A DNA stretch of 64,000 nucleotides from positions 193,996-257,995 of the forward strand of contig JBFWVC010000007.1 of NCBI GenBank assembly GCA_050246945.1. Reading direction: 5' to 3'. A program made the position numbers and the translations under genes. This stretch comes from JAEUMD01 sp050246945 (GTDB lineage Bacteria > Pseudomonadota > Alphaproteobacteria > Rhizobiales > Hyphomicrobiaceae). This document shows, piece after piece, positions 1 to 9,000 of this stretch. Within the stretch, counting starts at the first letter, position 1. Each line of letters begins with the position of its first letter. The notes beneath the pieces were generated by a model. That model saw only the letters and a program-made list of their open reading frames with translations. It searched no databases and was not told the DNA's origin.

Positions 1-32
1 TCTTGAAGCCCTTGCCTGTCAGAGGTCCATCC

Positions 33-1250
33 ATGTACGAGCCGCGGTATGCGAGACGGGCGGAGGCGATGCGCGCATCCGAGATTCGCGAACTTCTGAA
101 GCTCCTGGAAAAGCCCGGCATCATCTCGTTCGCCGGCGGCATTCCCGATCCCGCGCTTTTCCCGAAGGAAGCTGCAGCCGCCGCCTACGCCGAGATCCTC
201 GCCGATCCGGTCAAATCCTCACAAGCCTTGCAGTATTCGGTGAGCGAGGGATACCCGCCCTTGCGCGAGTGGATCGCTCGGCACATGGAAAGCCTCGGTG
301 TACCGGCGCGCGCCGAAAATATCCTGGTGACCTCCGGCTCGCAGCAGGCGCTCGAATTCCTGGGCAAGCTCTTCATTAGCGCTGGTGACACCGCGCTCGT
401 TACGGCCCCGACCTACCTCGGTGCCCTGCAGGCGTTCTCGGCTTACGAGCCGCGTTATGACACCTTGCGGCCTGAGAGCGGCAACCGCACGCCCGCGTCA
501 TACCGCGAGGCGGCCTCCCTCAACGGCGGCTCCGTCAAGTTCGCCTATGTCGTGCCCGATTTCGCCAACCCCACCGGCGAGACACTATCGGAAGACGCCC
601 GCCGCGGCATCATCGCTTTGGCCGTGGAACTCGATTGTCCCATAATTGAGGATACGGCATACGTGGACCTGCGCTTCGCTGGCGAGCCTGTACCGGCCAT
701 CCAGTCGCTCGACGTTCAACGCCACGGCGGCGATCTCAATGCTTCACGCGTCATTTACTGCGGTACGTTCTCCAAGACGCTAACACCCGGTTTGCGCATC
801 GGCTGGGTGTGCGCCGCCGAGCCCATCGTGCGCCGTCTGACGCTCATCAAGCAGGCATCCGACCTCAACTGTTCGCTTGTCAACCAGATGGTGATGGAGC
901 GCCTTGCTGCTGGGACCTACGAAAACCAGGTCGCCAAAGCCGCTGCCCATTACCGCGACCGCCGCGATGCGATGCTCGCCGCCCTGCAAGCGAACATGCC
1001 CGCCGGCGTGACCTGGACCAAGCCCGAAGGCGGTCTCTTCATCTGGGTGACGTTGCCCAGGCATATGGATGGTGCGGAGATCTTACGCCGCGCCATCTCA
1101 GAAGCGGGCGTCGCCTTCGTCCCCGGCGGCGCGTTCTTCACGGACGGATCTGGCAGGAACACGATCCGGCTGAGCTACTCCCTGCCGACTGAGGCGCAGA
1201 TCGCCGAAGGCATCGCGCGCCTCGGCAGGCTCATTTCGATGGCGTCCTGA
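33..1250 (+). CDS. PLP-dependent class I/II aminotransferase (MocR/LysN-like)
   Basis: Fold type I aminotransferase of about 405 residues, the usual family length. The N-terminal region has the substrate-loop pattern ISFAGGIPDP, a cofactor-phosphate region TSGSQQALEF, an aspartate/tyrosine pair in VPDFANPTG, and the Schiff-base lysine in YCGTFSKTLTPGLRIGW near residue 248, followed by the arginine-rich family signature. Such enzymes (2-aminoadipate, valine-pyruvate or aromatic aminotransferases) transfer an amino group to a 2-oxo acid in the cytoplasm; the exact substrate cannot be read from sequence. I chose ATG at 33 because AGAGG precedes it by 7 nt; an in-frame TTG at 3 is possible and the true 5' end could lie outside the window. 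No N-terminal GntR helix-turn-helix is visible, so this is a free-standing enzyme rather than a MocR regulator. Confidence 0.85.
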   Translation: MYEPRYARRAEAMRASEIRELLKLLEKPGIISFAGGIPDPALFPKEAAAAAYAEILADPVKSSQALQYSVSEGYPPLREWIARHMESLGVPARAENILVTSGSQQALEFLGKLFISAGDTALVTAPTYLGALQAFSAYEPRYDTLRPESGNRTPASYREAASLNGGSVKFAYVVPDFANPTGETLSEDARRGIIALAVELDCPIIEDTAYVDLRFAGEPVPAIQSLDVQRHGGDLNASRVIYCGTFSKTLTPGLRIGWVCAAEPIVRRLTLIKQASDLNCSLVNQMVMERLAAGTYENQVAKAAAHYRDRRDAMLAALQANMPAGVTWTKPEGGLFIWVTLPRHMDGAEILRRAISEAGVAFVPGGAFFTDGSGRNTIRLSYSLPTEAQIAEGIARLGRLISMAS

Positions 1251-1323
1251 GATATCACCTCGACAAGAGAAACAGACGGCAATCGCCGCCTGTATAGAGC
1301 ATGTTGAACTGAAGTGTGCAGCG

Positions 1324-1647
1324 TCAGTTGGCGACCACCTTCAACAGTTGCGGTGCTTCCGAAACTTCGCAGGCACCACTTGAAGCGATGACGCGGTTTC
1401 GCCCAGCTTCCTTGGCTGCGTAGAGTGCCGTGTCCGCCCGTTTCAGCACCTCGGCGACGGACTCAGCGCTATCAGTTTGAGCCACTCCGATGCTGATTGT
1501 GAAGGGAATCGGCTCGTAGCTCTTCCAATCCATTTTGAATTCCGCGTTTGCGATAACTTTGCGCAACCGCTCGGCAACGATCATTGCCTCCGCCATGCCG
1601 GTCACCGGCAGCAAACCGGAAAATTCTTCACCCCCCCAGCCGCGCAT
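1324..1647 (-). pseudogene. GGDEF domain, C-terminal part in the shifted frame
   Basis: This frame carries GGEEF followed by the C-terminal half of a GGDEF domain: AERLRKVIANAEF, FTISIGVAQTDSAESVAEVLKRADTALYAAKEAGRNRV. These are standard for diguanylate cyclases and continue the gene that ends at 1628 on the same strand. The 20-bp overlap of the two frames contains the G7 tract. No independent ribosome-binding site is seen ahead of 1647, so separate translation is unlikely; read together the two parts give a protein of about 459 residues. About 70 bp separate its end from the convergent aminotransferase gene; that gap holds an imperfect hairpin without a T-run. Confidence 0.8.
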
Positions 1648-2701
1648 AGATGTCGGTATTTCTGAAAGCGCTTGCGCAGGCCGCTGCCATTGCCTTCAAC
1701 ACCATGTCGCCGCCATCGTGACCGTGAGTGTCGTTGATGAGCTTGAACTTGTCGATATCGATCATCATAACAGAAATGGGTTGCTTGTGACGTTGCGACA
1801 ATGCAATTTCTCGCTCGGCACGATCCATGAACGCGCGCCTGTTGAGCAGCCCCGTCAGCGAGTCGACTGTAGCCTGGTCGCGCAACTGATCGATAAGCCG
1901 CACTCGCTCTGAGATGTCGCGAACGACCGCAGTGTATTCTGTCGCCCCTTCGACATCGATCTTCGAAATCGAAATCTCGACCGGGAACGTCGTTCCATCC
2001 TTTGCCAGCCCCTTGATCCGTCCGCCCCGCTCGAACATCTGGCGCGAAACAATCGGTGAGTTCTTGAATTGGTTCATGTGAGACGTGTGTCCATCCCTGT
2101 ACTCATGCGGGATGAGCGTCGACAGATGTTCGCCGATGATCTCTTGGGCGCTATAGCCGAACATGTCCTCGGCTGCGGCATTGAAGAGCTGAATGCGCTG
2201 CTTGCTGTCGACGGCGATGATGCCATCGTACGCGGATTCGATCACGGCGCTGAACCGGATGTTGGCGATCTTCAGATCGTTCTCTAGGTTTACTTTGTCG
2301 GTGATATCGACGCAGGTGAGAAATACGAACTCGATTTTGCTCGAGGATACGGTAATCGGGTGTGCCACGATGCGCCACCATCTGGTTTCTTGTCCGAGGT
2401 CGAGCGCTTGCACGATTTCCACCGGTGAACGGCGGTCCGTGCAGCCGCGGATCTGATCGTCGAACGGTCGCCTCGCGTAACGTGGCAGCAATTCCCTTAA
2501 GGTGCGCCCGACGGCATCCTTTTTGTCGACGTTCAGCATCGCGCAGAACTGCTGGTTGCAGCCGATGATGCACCCGCTCGTGTCACCCTCGACGCTGACT
2601 GCCGCGACGCTGGCCGAAACTACCTCGATAAATTCTGATAGAGCGCTTGTTTCCACAACCAACCTCGATCTCGCGTTGAAAGAAGATTGGCGTAGCGTCA
2701 T
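1628..2701 (-). CDS. PAS-PAS-GGDEF diguanylate cyclase, N-terminal part (frameshifted)
   Basis: Two PAS sensor domains (about residues 25-135 and 145-265; the second has the typical FGYSAQEIIGEHL segment and ends in VVRDISERV) are followed by the first half of a GGDEF domain (DSLTGLLNRRAF, DIDKFKLINDTHGHDGGD). The reading frame stops at RLGG, in the middle of the active-site loop. The next frame, read from 1647 down, supplies EEFSGLL and the rest of the domain, so a single base excess in a run of seven G (minus strand, 1631-1637) breaks the gene exactly at GGEEF. The inhibitory-site pattern RxxD sits five residues before GGEEF, as in product-inhibited cyclases. If the reading is correct, the cyclase is inactive unless slippage restores the frame; an assembly error in the homopolymer is the simple alternative. 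No signal peptide or membrane segment is seen, so the sensor is cytoplasmic. Confidence 0.8.
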   Translation of the reverse strand: MTLRQSSFNARSRLVVETSALSEFIEVVSASVAAVSVEGDTSGCIIGCNQQFCAMLNVDKKDAVGRTLRELLPRYARRPFDDQIRGCTDRRSPVEIVQALDLGQETRWWRIVAHPITVSSSKIEFVFLTCVDITDKVNLENDLKIANIRFSAVIESAYDGIIAVDSKQRIQLFNAAAEDMFGYSAQEIIGEHLSTLIPHEYRDGHTSHMNQFKNSPIVSRQMFERGGRIKGLAKDGTTFPVEISISKIDVEGATEYTAVVRDISERVRLIDQLRDQATVDSLTGLLNRRAFMDRAEREIALSQRHKQPISVMMIDIDKFKLINDTHGHDGGDMVLKAMAAACASAFRNTDIYARLGG

Positions 2702-3015
2702 TCAGCAGCATAAAAATTCTGTTAAAGATGAAGAAACAGTAAAGTTTATATATTTTTGAATTTGGATGCCGTCGAAAGACTCTTAATTGTGGTCGCTGGA
2801 CCCGTCATCGATCGTTGGCCAGCGCGGCCGGCGCAGTTGTACGGCGATGGATTTCGCAGACATTGTCGGCCCTTATCCGAAGGATTGGACATCGCGGTCT
2901 GCAGCAGAGTCGACTCTGCTCTTGATTCTGCCAGTCAAAATTTAAGCCCGGAAAGCAGCTGCCTTCCGGGCTAAGTTTTTTTCGCGCTATCGTTCTGGCG
3001 ACAACGGCGCTCTTG
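2702..3015. other. Intergenic region between diguanylate cyclase and atpF
   Basis: No convincing gene. The end next to the cyclase is AT-rich (runs of A/T near 2740-2765) and must hold the cyclase promoter. The end next to atpF holds the terminator hairpin listed separately. Confidence 0.6.
2945..2980. terminator. Rho-independent terminator of the ATP synthase F0 operon
   Basis: A perfect 9-bp stem, AGCCCGGAA (2945-2953) pairing with TTCCGGGCT (2964-2972), with a 10-nt loop. It lies about 35 bp past the atpF stop codon. On the plus strand it is followed by a run of seven T; on the minus strand, the direction of atpF, it is followed by the weaker U-rich TTAAATTTT. It can serve both strands. 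Confidence 0.75.
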
Positions 3016-3513
3016 TCAGTTCAGCTTGCCCTTGATGTCGGCAAGGCTCTGCTTGATTAATTCATCGGCCTTCGCGCCTGTGACCGTGCCGGCAAGGATT
3101 TTCTCCGCGGCTTTCAAAGCCGCGTCGACGGCAGAGCCGCGAACCTCGGCCAGCGCCTGAGCTTCGGCGCGAGCAATCTTCTCCTCGGCCATCTTCGAAC
3201 GGCGGGCAACCGATTCGGCAAGCTGCTTCTCGGTTTCCTGGGCGAGGGATTCAGCTTCACGACGGGCCTGGTCGATGATGCTCTTGGCCTCTTCCTCGGC
3301 CTCGCGGCTCTTCTTCTGATAGTCGGCGAGTAGCGCCTGCGCTTCCTCGCGCAGCAGCCGCGCGTCGTCCAACTCCTTCTTGATGGCTTCCGCGCGCGCG
3401 TCGAGCGAACTCGCCAGTTGCGCTGGAACCTTCAGGTAGAAGACGATGCCGAAGAACAGCAGGAATGCCACAAGAACCCAGAACTCCGGCGTGCCGTAAG
3501 TGAAAACAGCCAT
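3016..3513 (-). CDS. atpF: F0F1 ATP synthase subunit b
   Basis: Peripheral stalk subunit of the F0 sector, 165 residues, normal length. One membrane helix at the N-terminus (FWVLVAFLLFFGIVFYL, residues about 11-27) is followed by a long charged alpha-helical coiled coil rich in Ala, Glu, Lys and Arg that would dimerise with b' and reach up to subunit delta on F1. It is the last gene of the atpI-B-E-F'-F operon and starts 24 bp after atpF'. The separate F0 operon without F1 genes and the presence of two b-type subunits are typical of alphaproteobacteria and photosynthetic bacteria. Confidence 0.93.
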   Translation of the reverse strand: MAVFTYGTPEFWVLVAFLLFFGIVFYLKVPAQLASSLDARAEAIKKELDDARLLREEAQALLADYQKKSREAEEEAKSIIDQARREAESLAQETEKQLAESVARRSKMAEEKIARAEAQALAEVRGSAVDAALKAAEKILAGTVTGAKADELIKQSLADIKGKLN

Positions 3514-3537
3514 GACCTTTGGCCTCCTGAGTGCGGG

Positions 3538-4068
3538 TCAGAGATGCTTCTTGGCGTCGGCGGCGCTGACATTTTCGCCGATCAGCTTGCCCACGATAGC
3601 GCTTGCCGTTTCCGCAGCGATGTCGCTGACCGAAGCGAGCGCGTTGTTCTTCATCGCGGCGATACGGTTCTCGGCCTCCGAGATCGTCGCATTGACCTGG
3701 GCCTCGCTTTCGTGCCGCTTCTTATCGGTCTGGGCGGCCAGTTTCTCCCGCGTCTCGCGCGCGATGCCGCCGGCCTTGGACCGGGCGTCTGCAAGCGATT
3801 GCTCGTAGTCGCGGATTGCCGCCTCGGTTTCCGACTTTAGTGCCTCCGCCGCATCGAGATCCCGCTGGATACGGTCCCGCCGCTCTTCGATGACCTCGCC
3901 GATGCGCGGCAGCGCGATCTTCGACAGCAGCCAGTAGAGAACGGCGAACGTAATGGCCAGCCAGATGACCTGGGGAGCCATGTGGTTCGGATCCAGTGGC
4001 GGAAACGCCTTGGGATGCGCTGGTTCCTGTATAACTTCAGCCATCGTCTGTTGGTGCGGTTGAGCCAT
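3538..4068 (-). CDS. F0F1 ATP synthase subunit b'
   Basis: Second b-type stalk subunit (atpG or atpF' in other genomes), 176 residues. A hydrophilic N-terminus of about 28 residues leads to one membrane helix (APQVIWLAITFAVLYWLLSK) and then a charged helix (RRDRIQRDLDAAEALKSETEAAIRDYE) typical of the b/b' family. The longer N-terminus before the helix distinguishes b' from b. It sits between atpE and atpF in the F0 operon. The start at 4068 follows the family pattern MAQPHQ, but the ribosome-binding site ahead of it is weak; another Met eight residues downstream is possible. Confidence 0.92.
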   Translation of the reverse strand: MAQPHQQTMAEVIQEPAHPKAFPPLDPNHMAPQVIWLAITFAVLYWLLSKIALPRIGEVIEERRDRIQRDLDAAEALKSETEAAIRDYEQSLADARSKAGGIARETREKLAAQTDKKRHESEAQVNATISEAENRIAAMKNNALASVSDIAAETASAIVGKLIGENVSAADAKKHL

Positions 4069-4161
4069 GACCAGTCCGGTTCAGGATGGAGCGACTTGAA
4101 GGAGGCTTTGGACCGCGTCACGACGGGGCCCGTGGGCCCACGCCGCTAGGCAGTCAAGGAA

Positions 4162-4181
4162 CTGATCCGCAAAAGGATCAG
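4162..4181 (-). promoter_or_regulatory. Hairpin at the end of atpE
   Basis: CTGATCC (4162-4168) pairs perfectly with GGATCAG (4175-4181) around a 6-nt loop and overlaps the atpE stop codon. A second 12-bp palindrome, CGTGGGCCCACG, lies at 4131-4142 in the same 109-bp gap. Structures just after atpE are a plausible way to keep subunit c, needed in many copies, more abundant than the downstream b' and b; that role is inference. Confidence 0.4.
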
Positions 4182-4402
4182 GTGAACAGCAGCAGGAACG
4201 CGATCAGGAGCGCGAAGATGCCGAGCGCTTCCGTCACGGCGAAGCCGAAGATAAGGCGGCCGAACTGGCCGTCGGAAGCGGACGGATTGCGCAGCGCGCC
4301 CTGCAGGAACTGGCCGAACAGGTTGCCGACGCCGATAGCAGCGGCGCCCGTGCCGATAGCAGCAAGACCGGCGCCGATGAGCTTGGCGGAAGCTGGATCC
4401 AT
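4178..4402 (-). CDS. atpE: F0F1 ATP synthase subunit c
   Basis: Proteolipid that forms the rotating ring of F0; 74 residues, normal length. Two hydrophobic hairpin helices (KLIGAGLAAIGTGAAAIGVGNLFGQFL and LIFGFAVTEALGIFALLIAFLLLF) are joined by a polar loop RNPSASD. The ion-carrying acid is the Glu in FAVTEALGIF of helix 2. The first helix has the Gly/Ala-rich packing pattern of proton-translocating rings, and no Na+-binding pattern (Gln in helix 1 plus Thr/Ser after Glu) is seen, so a proton ring is expected. A GGAGAA ribosome-binding site lies ahead of the ATG. Confidence 0.95.
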   Translation of the reverse strand: MDPASAKLIGAGLAAIGTGAAAIGVGNLFGQFLQGALRNPSASDGQFGRLIFGFAVTEALGIFALLIAFLLLFT

Positions 4403-4468
4403 GGTTGTTCTCCTTGACGGTTTGGGTGGGTTCGAATGGTTGGAGCGTTGCGCCGCGCGCCTTGGACG

Positions 4469-5284
4469 TCAGTGTCCCGGATGGAGCGCGTCGTTGAGGT
4501 ACATGCAGGTCAGCATTGCAAACACGTAGGCCTGCAAGGCAGCGACCAGGAATTCGAGAGCCGTGAGTGCCGTCGCCATTGCAAGCGGCAGAACCGACAG
4601 TATGCCGTAGGCACCGCCCGCTCCGAGCAGCATGATGATGAAGCCAGCGAATACCTTGAGCGTGATATGACCCGCCAGCATGTTAGCGAACAGACGCACC
4701 GAGTGGCTGACCGGACGCGATAGGAACGAGATGATCTCGATCATGACCACCATTGGAAGAATATAGATCGGCACGCCCGACGGTACGAACAGCTTCAAGA
4801 ACCCGGCACCGTTCTTGGCAAAGCCGACGATGAGCACCGTGACGAACACGAGAAGCGCCAGGCCGGCTGTCACCGAGAGATGGCTCGTCGAGGTGAAGAA
4901 GCCCGGGATCATGCCCAGCATGTTGAGTGTCAGGATGAAGATGAAGATCGTGAAGACCAACGGGAAGAACTTCATGTAGCCGTGGCCGTGTCCATGACCG
5001 TGTCCATGGTCGTCATGGCCGTGCCCCATCGTGTCGCGCACCATGTTGGCGACGAACTCGTAGAGCAACTCCGACAGCGACTGCAAACGGGTCGGAACGA
5101 GCGAGCGGCCTTGCATCGAGAAGATGAGGAAGCCGGAGATGAGAAGAACGGCCAGCACCATGAACAGTGCGGAATTCGTGAAAGTGGCATCCAGTCCGAA
5201 CAGTTCGAGCGGAATGAGCCTCTTTATCTCGAACTGATGGATCGGATCCGGCATGCCGCCACCGCCATGAGATTCAGATGCCAC
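4469..5284 (-). CDS. atpB: F0F1 ATP synthase subunit a
   Basis: Membrane stator subunit that forms the two proton half-channels against the c ring. It has five or six hydrophobic helices and the conserved arginine helix, SHSVRLFANMLAGH, plus the last helix LEFLVAALQAYVFAMLTCMYLNDA. A strongly histidine-rich stretch (GHGHDDHGHGHGHGHG) is inserted in the loop after the first helix, before YMKFFPLVFTIF; most subunit a proteins have no such run. I prefer the GTG at 5284, which has GGGGG 6 nt ahead; TTG at 5290 and ATG at 5254 (MPDPIHQFEI, the family's usual opening) are alternatives. It follows atpI by 18 bp. Confidence 0.92.
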   Translation of the reverse strand: MASESHGGGGMPDPIHQFEIKRLIPLELFGLDATFTNSALFMVLAVLLISGFLIFSMQGRSLVPTRLQSLSELLYEFVANMVRDTMGHGHDDHGHGHGHGHGYMKFFPLVFTIFIFILTLNMLGMIPGFFTSTSHLSVTAGLALLVFVTVLIVGFAKNGAGFLKLFVPSGVPIYILPMVVMIEIISFLSRPVSHSVRLFANMLAGHITLKVFAGFIIMLLGAGGAYGILSVLPLAMATALTALEFLVAALQAYVFAMLTCMYLNDALHPGH

Positions 5285-5302
5285 GTTCAACCCCCAAGGT
5301 TG

Positions 5303-5713
5303 TCAATCGTCGTCGTCCGGCAGGTCTTTGCCGATATTTCCGCCGGTCTCACGCGTGATATCGTCTTGCAACCGCTGATATCCGCGCATCACGTTGAGCA
5401 CACCGGCGGCAAAGCCCAACACGAAGAAAAGCAACAGTAGCCACGGTTTGGTGCCTAGCAGGTAGTCCAAGGCATAACCGATCGCCGCACCCACAAGAAT
5501 GGCTCCGACAAACTCGGAGCCGATCTTCAAACCGTAGCTCATACCGCGTCCGCCGACGGCGGAACCACCATGCGCTTCAGCCTCGGCAGCCTTGTCCGCA
5601 CGCACCTTCCCGAGCTTCTTGTCGAGCTCGGAAACCCTGCGCTCGAACTGAGCGATTTCCTGAGGGCTTAGCTTTCCCCCGTTCCGATCCTGACCATTCG
5701 AAGAATTCGACAT
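5303..5713 (-). CDS. atpI: ATP synthase assembly protein I
   Basis: Small membrane protein at the head of the F0 operon, about 136 residues. The N-terminal third is hydrophilic and charged (coiled-coil-like QFERRVSELDKKLGKVRADK), followed by two membrane helices (FVGAILVGAAIGYALDYLL and WLLLLFFVLGFAAGVLNVM) and an acidic tail ending in DDDD. This is the AtpI/AtpR family, which helps c-ring assembly and may aid Mg2+ uptake. ATG at 5713 has AGGG about 11 nt upstream; a TTG at 5722 also reads in frame but its spacing to the same AGGG is too short. Confidence 0.88.
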   Translation of the reverse strand: MSNSSNGQDRNGGKLSPQEIAQFERRVSELDKKLGKVRADKAAEAEAHGGSAVGGRGMSYGLKIGSEFVGAILVGAAIGYALDYLLGTKPWLLLLFFVLGFAAGVLNVMRGYQRLQDDITRETGGNIGKDLPDDDD

Positions 5714-5772
5714 GTCGGGCAAGACCCTGCAAACGAGGAATCCGGCCCTCTTGCAAGGGCCGAACGCGGCGC

Positions 5773-5801
5773 ACCATAGAGAGGGGCTATATGGGTGTCA
5801 A
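5773..5801 (-). promoter_or_regulatory. Sigma-70 promoter of the F0 operon
   Basis: On the minus strand TTGACA (5801-5796) and TATGGT (5778-5773) are separated by exactly 17 bp, near-consensus for the housekeeping sigma factor. It lies about 60 bp upstream of the atpI start. The leader between them can fold a small hairpin (GGCCCT with AGGGCC, within 5743-5760). Confidence 0.75.
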
Positions 5802-6076
5802 GAAAACGCGACCCCGACAAACGTCGCGATTCCGCGGGCAATTCACGGGGATTTTCTCGGGGTATTTCACAAGGCAAGTAGGGCCTTCGTGAGCGTGAAT
5901 ATGAAATCCGCCCCAAGCACGCATTTCCGGCCTGCTTTTCGCGATTCGGCCGGCACCCGCGACACCTGGCGAAAGGCCGTTCGCCGCCGGCACCAGGATT
6001 ACCCTGGTCTAAAGGACAAGACTGGTGCGTTCTTGCGTGCCCTCAGGGACCGGCGTCCCCCCCACGGGCATTCCCA
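5802..6076. other. Intergenic region between the atp promoter and the smc stop
   Basis: I see no gene. It contains only a weak 6-bp inverted repeat (ACCAGG at 5992, CCTGGT at 6003), not followed by a T-run, so the 3' end of smc has no clear intrinsic terminator. Confidence 0.5.
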
Positions 6077-9000
6077 CTACCCCGCCTCCAGGTATCCGTG
6101 CGCAGTCTCCAGATTGACCGATACGAGCTGGGAGACGCCCTTTTCGGCCATCGTCACCCCGAACAATCGGTTCATGCGCGCCATCGTCATCGGGTGGTGC
6201 GTGATGACGAGGAATCGCGTGGCGGTGTCGGCGGCCATCCGTTCCATCAGCGTGCAGAAGCGGTCGACATTGGCGTCGTCGAGCGGCGCGTCGACCTCGT
6301 CGAGAACGCATATCGGCGAGGGGTTCGTCAGGAACACCGCGAAGATTAGTGACAATGCCGTCAGCGTTTGCTCTCCGCCCGACAGAAGCGACAGCGTGGC
6401 CGGCTTCTTGCCGGGGGGCTTGGCGATGATTTCCAGCCCGCCTTCCAGGGGGTCCTCGCCCTCGATCATTTCCAGCCGCGCTTCTCCACCGCCGAACAGC
6501 GTCGCGAACAGGCGTGCGAAGTGGCCATTAACTGTATGGAAGGCCTCGTCGAGCCGCTTTTTTGCCTCGCGGTTGAGCTGGCCGATTGCCACGCGCAATT
6601 TTGTAACTGCCTCTTCGACGTCGCGCCGCTCCGCATCGAGTGTCTCGAACTGCTCTGCCATCGTCGTGAGTTCGTCGTCGGCGGCGAGGTTGACGCCGCC
6701 GAGCCGGTCGCGGTCGGCCTTGAGCTTGGCAAGCTGACGGTCCACGTCGCTCAAGGCAGGGAGCTCGTCTTCCGGCGCATAGCCAGCGAGCGGCAGACAA
6801 CCATCGGGAATGACGCCCAGGTTTTCGCGAATGCGGCGCGCCTCCTCCTGGCGGCGCTCGCGCGCGCCCTCCAGTTGCGCTTCGATCCGTGCCCGCGCCT
6901 CGCGGGCATTGGAAACAGTGCCGTGTGCCGCCCGCAGCGCCTTTTGGGCCTCGTGGAACGAGGTTTCGGCCGCGGCGAGCACGTCGGCGGCCTGTTGGCG
7001 CTCCCCGTTGGCCGCAGTCACGGCGTCGAGCAGTACCTGCCGTCTTGCATCCAGCTTGGACGGCAGATCGGCAAATCCTTCCAACTCTGCTCGCGTCGCC
7101 GACGACCGCTCATTGAGGCGTGTGATCTGCTGCTCTGCGTTGCTGCTCCGCGACTTCCAGCGGTCCACATCCGCCATCGCCACCCTACGCCGTTCCTCGC
7201 GGCTGCGGCGCGCGCGCGAAAGCTCCGAGACATGAGCCAGCGCGGCGGCCAGGCAAGCGCGCTGGTGTTCGGTATGAGCTCGTGCCTGCGCCAACTCCGC
7301 GTCGATCTCGTCGGTGAGAGCCAAGGCTTCCAGCGCCAGCGCGTCTTCCTCTGCACGCTGATGGGCTTCGGCGAGGTCGTCCTCAGCACGCGCCCGCGCC
7401 TCGACGATGGCAGCAAGCTTGGTCTCAGTCTCCCGTGAAGTGCGGTCCGCCGCCGCAAACTGATCGCGCGCCTGACCGAGTTTGGCTTGCGTCGCGCGCC
7501 ACGTTTGAGCGAGCCTGCGCAGTTCGACCTCGCCCTCGGTCAATGCGGTCTCGGCGTCTGATTCGGCTTCGGCGATCGCTTCGGCGGCTTGACGCGCTTC
7601 CGCCTCTTCGAAAGCCAACGCAGCGAGACGGTTTTTCTGCGCGAGGCGCTGAGCAGCCGCGGTGGCGCCGTCGGCTGCGGCCACATAGCCGTCCCACCGC
7701 CAGAGATCTCCATCGCGGCTGACCAGGCGCTGTCCCACCTTGAGTGCCGCTTGCATGCCGGCACCCTGTGCGCGATCGACGACGCCGACTTGGGCCAGGC
7801 GGCGCTTCAGCTCTGCTGGACCTTTGACGTGGCGGACAAGCGGCTCGACGCCCGGCGGCAGATCCGGATCCGCCCCGGTCGCCACGACAAGACGCCAATG
7901 CACAGCCCCCTCCTCGCCGGCCGGCGCGTCGAGGTCGTCGCCGAGGGCTGCGCCAAGGGCGGCTTCGTAGCCCGGAGCCACGCGCAACTGGTCGACGATC
8001 GCCGGTATATCGCCGTCGCGCGCGACAACGAGCAGACGTGACAGCGTCTCGCGCTCGGTTGTTGCGGCGTTGATGGTCAGCCGGGCCATTTCCGCAGCCG
8101 CGCGCTTTGCCTTGAGATCTTCGGAAAGTACTGCAACACGCTGCTCGCAATCCTGCTGACGCGCCTCAATTTCCGAAATCTCATCACCGAGCCGGGCGAC
8201 GATCTCACTCAATTCGTCCAACACTTTACGCTGAGGCGCACACGATGCGATTTCGCGCTCTTGTGCGTGCAGTGCCGCGAGCTGGCGCTCGAGTTTCTCG
8301 CGCACGGTTCGCCGCTCGGCCGCCGCAGCCTCGAGTGCGCGCCGCGCCGCGCGCGACTCCGCCGAGCGGTTCGTGATGTCGGCCAGTACAGCTTCGGAGT
8401 CCGCCAATGCGGCGGCAGCCGCCGCGTGTGCGCCTGCCGCGGTTACTTCTGCATCTGCAGCCGCAGCGTCGGCTTGACCAAGTTGCGCGATCTCGTCCTC
8501 GAGCCGCCGCATCAGGTCCCGCGCCTCGCCCACGAGCGTTTCCTCGCGAATGAGATCGGCGGTGAGCTGCTGAGCGTGCGCTTCCAGTTCCCGCTGCCGA
8601 TCGGCGGCCTGCTGCGCCTCGCGCTCGAACGTCTCGACCCCCACCTTGACCCGGTGCAGTGCCGCCGCGCGCATCGCTTCGGCCTCACGAAGGGATGGCA
8701 GCTCCTCCGCGCACGCGGTTTCCCGCTTGAGAGATCGCGCCTCTTCTGCCAGCGCCCTTGTCAAGGTCTCGAGCGCGTCGCGCAGGTTGGCCTCGCTCTG
8801 GTCCACCTGCGCCTGCGCTTGGGTCCAATTGAGATGAGCGAGAAGTGCTTCTTGTTTGCGGATCTCCTCCGACAGCTCCTTGTAGCGCCGTGCCTGTCGG
8901 GCCTGCCGCTTCAGCGAATCGATCTGTGAGGTGACCTGGCCCAGTACGTCGGTGATGCGCGCCAGATTGGTCTCGGCCGCCTTGAGCCTCAGTTCAGCCT

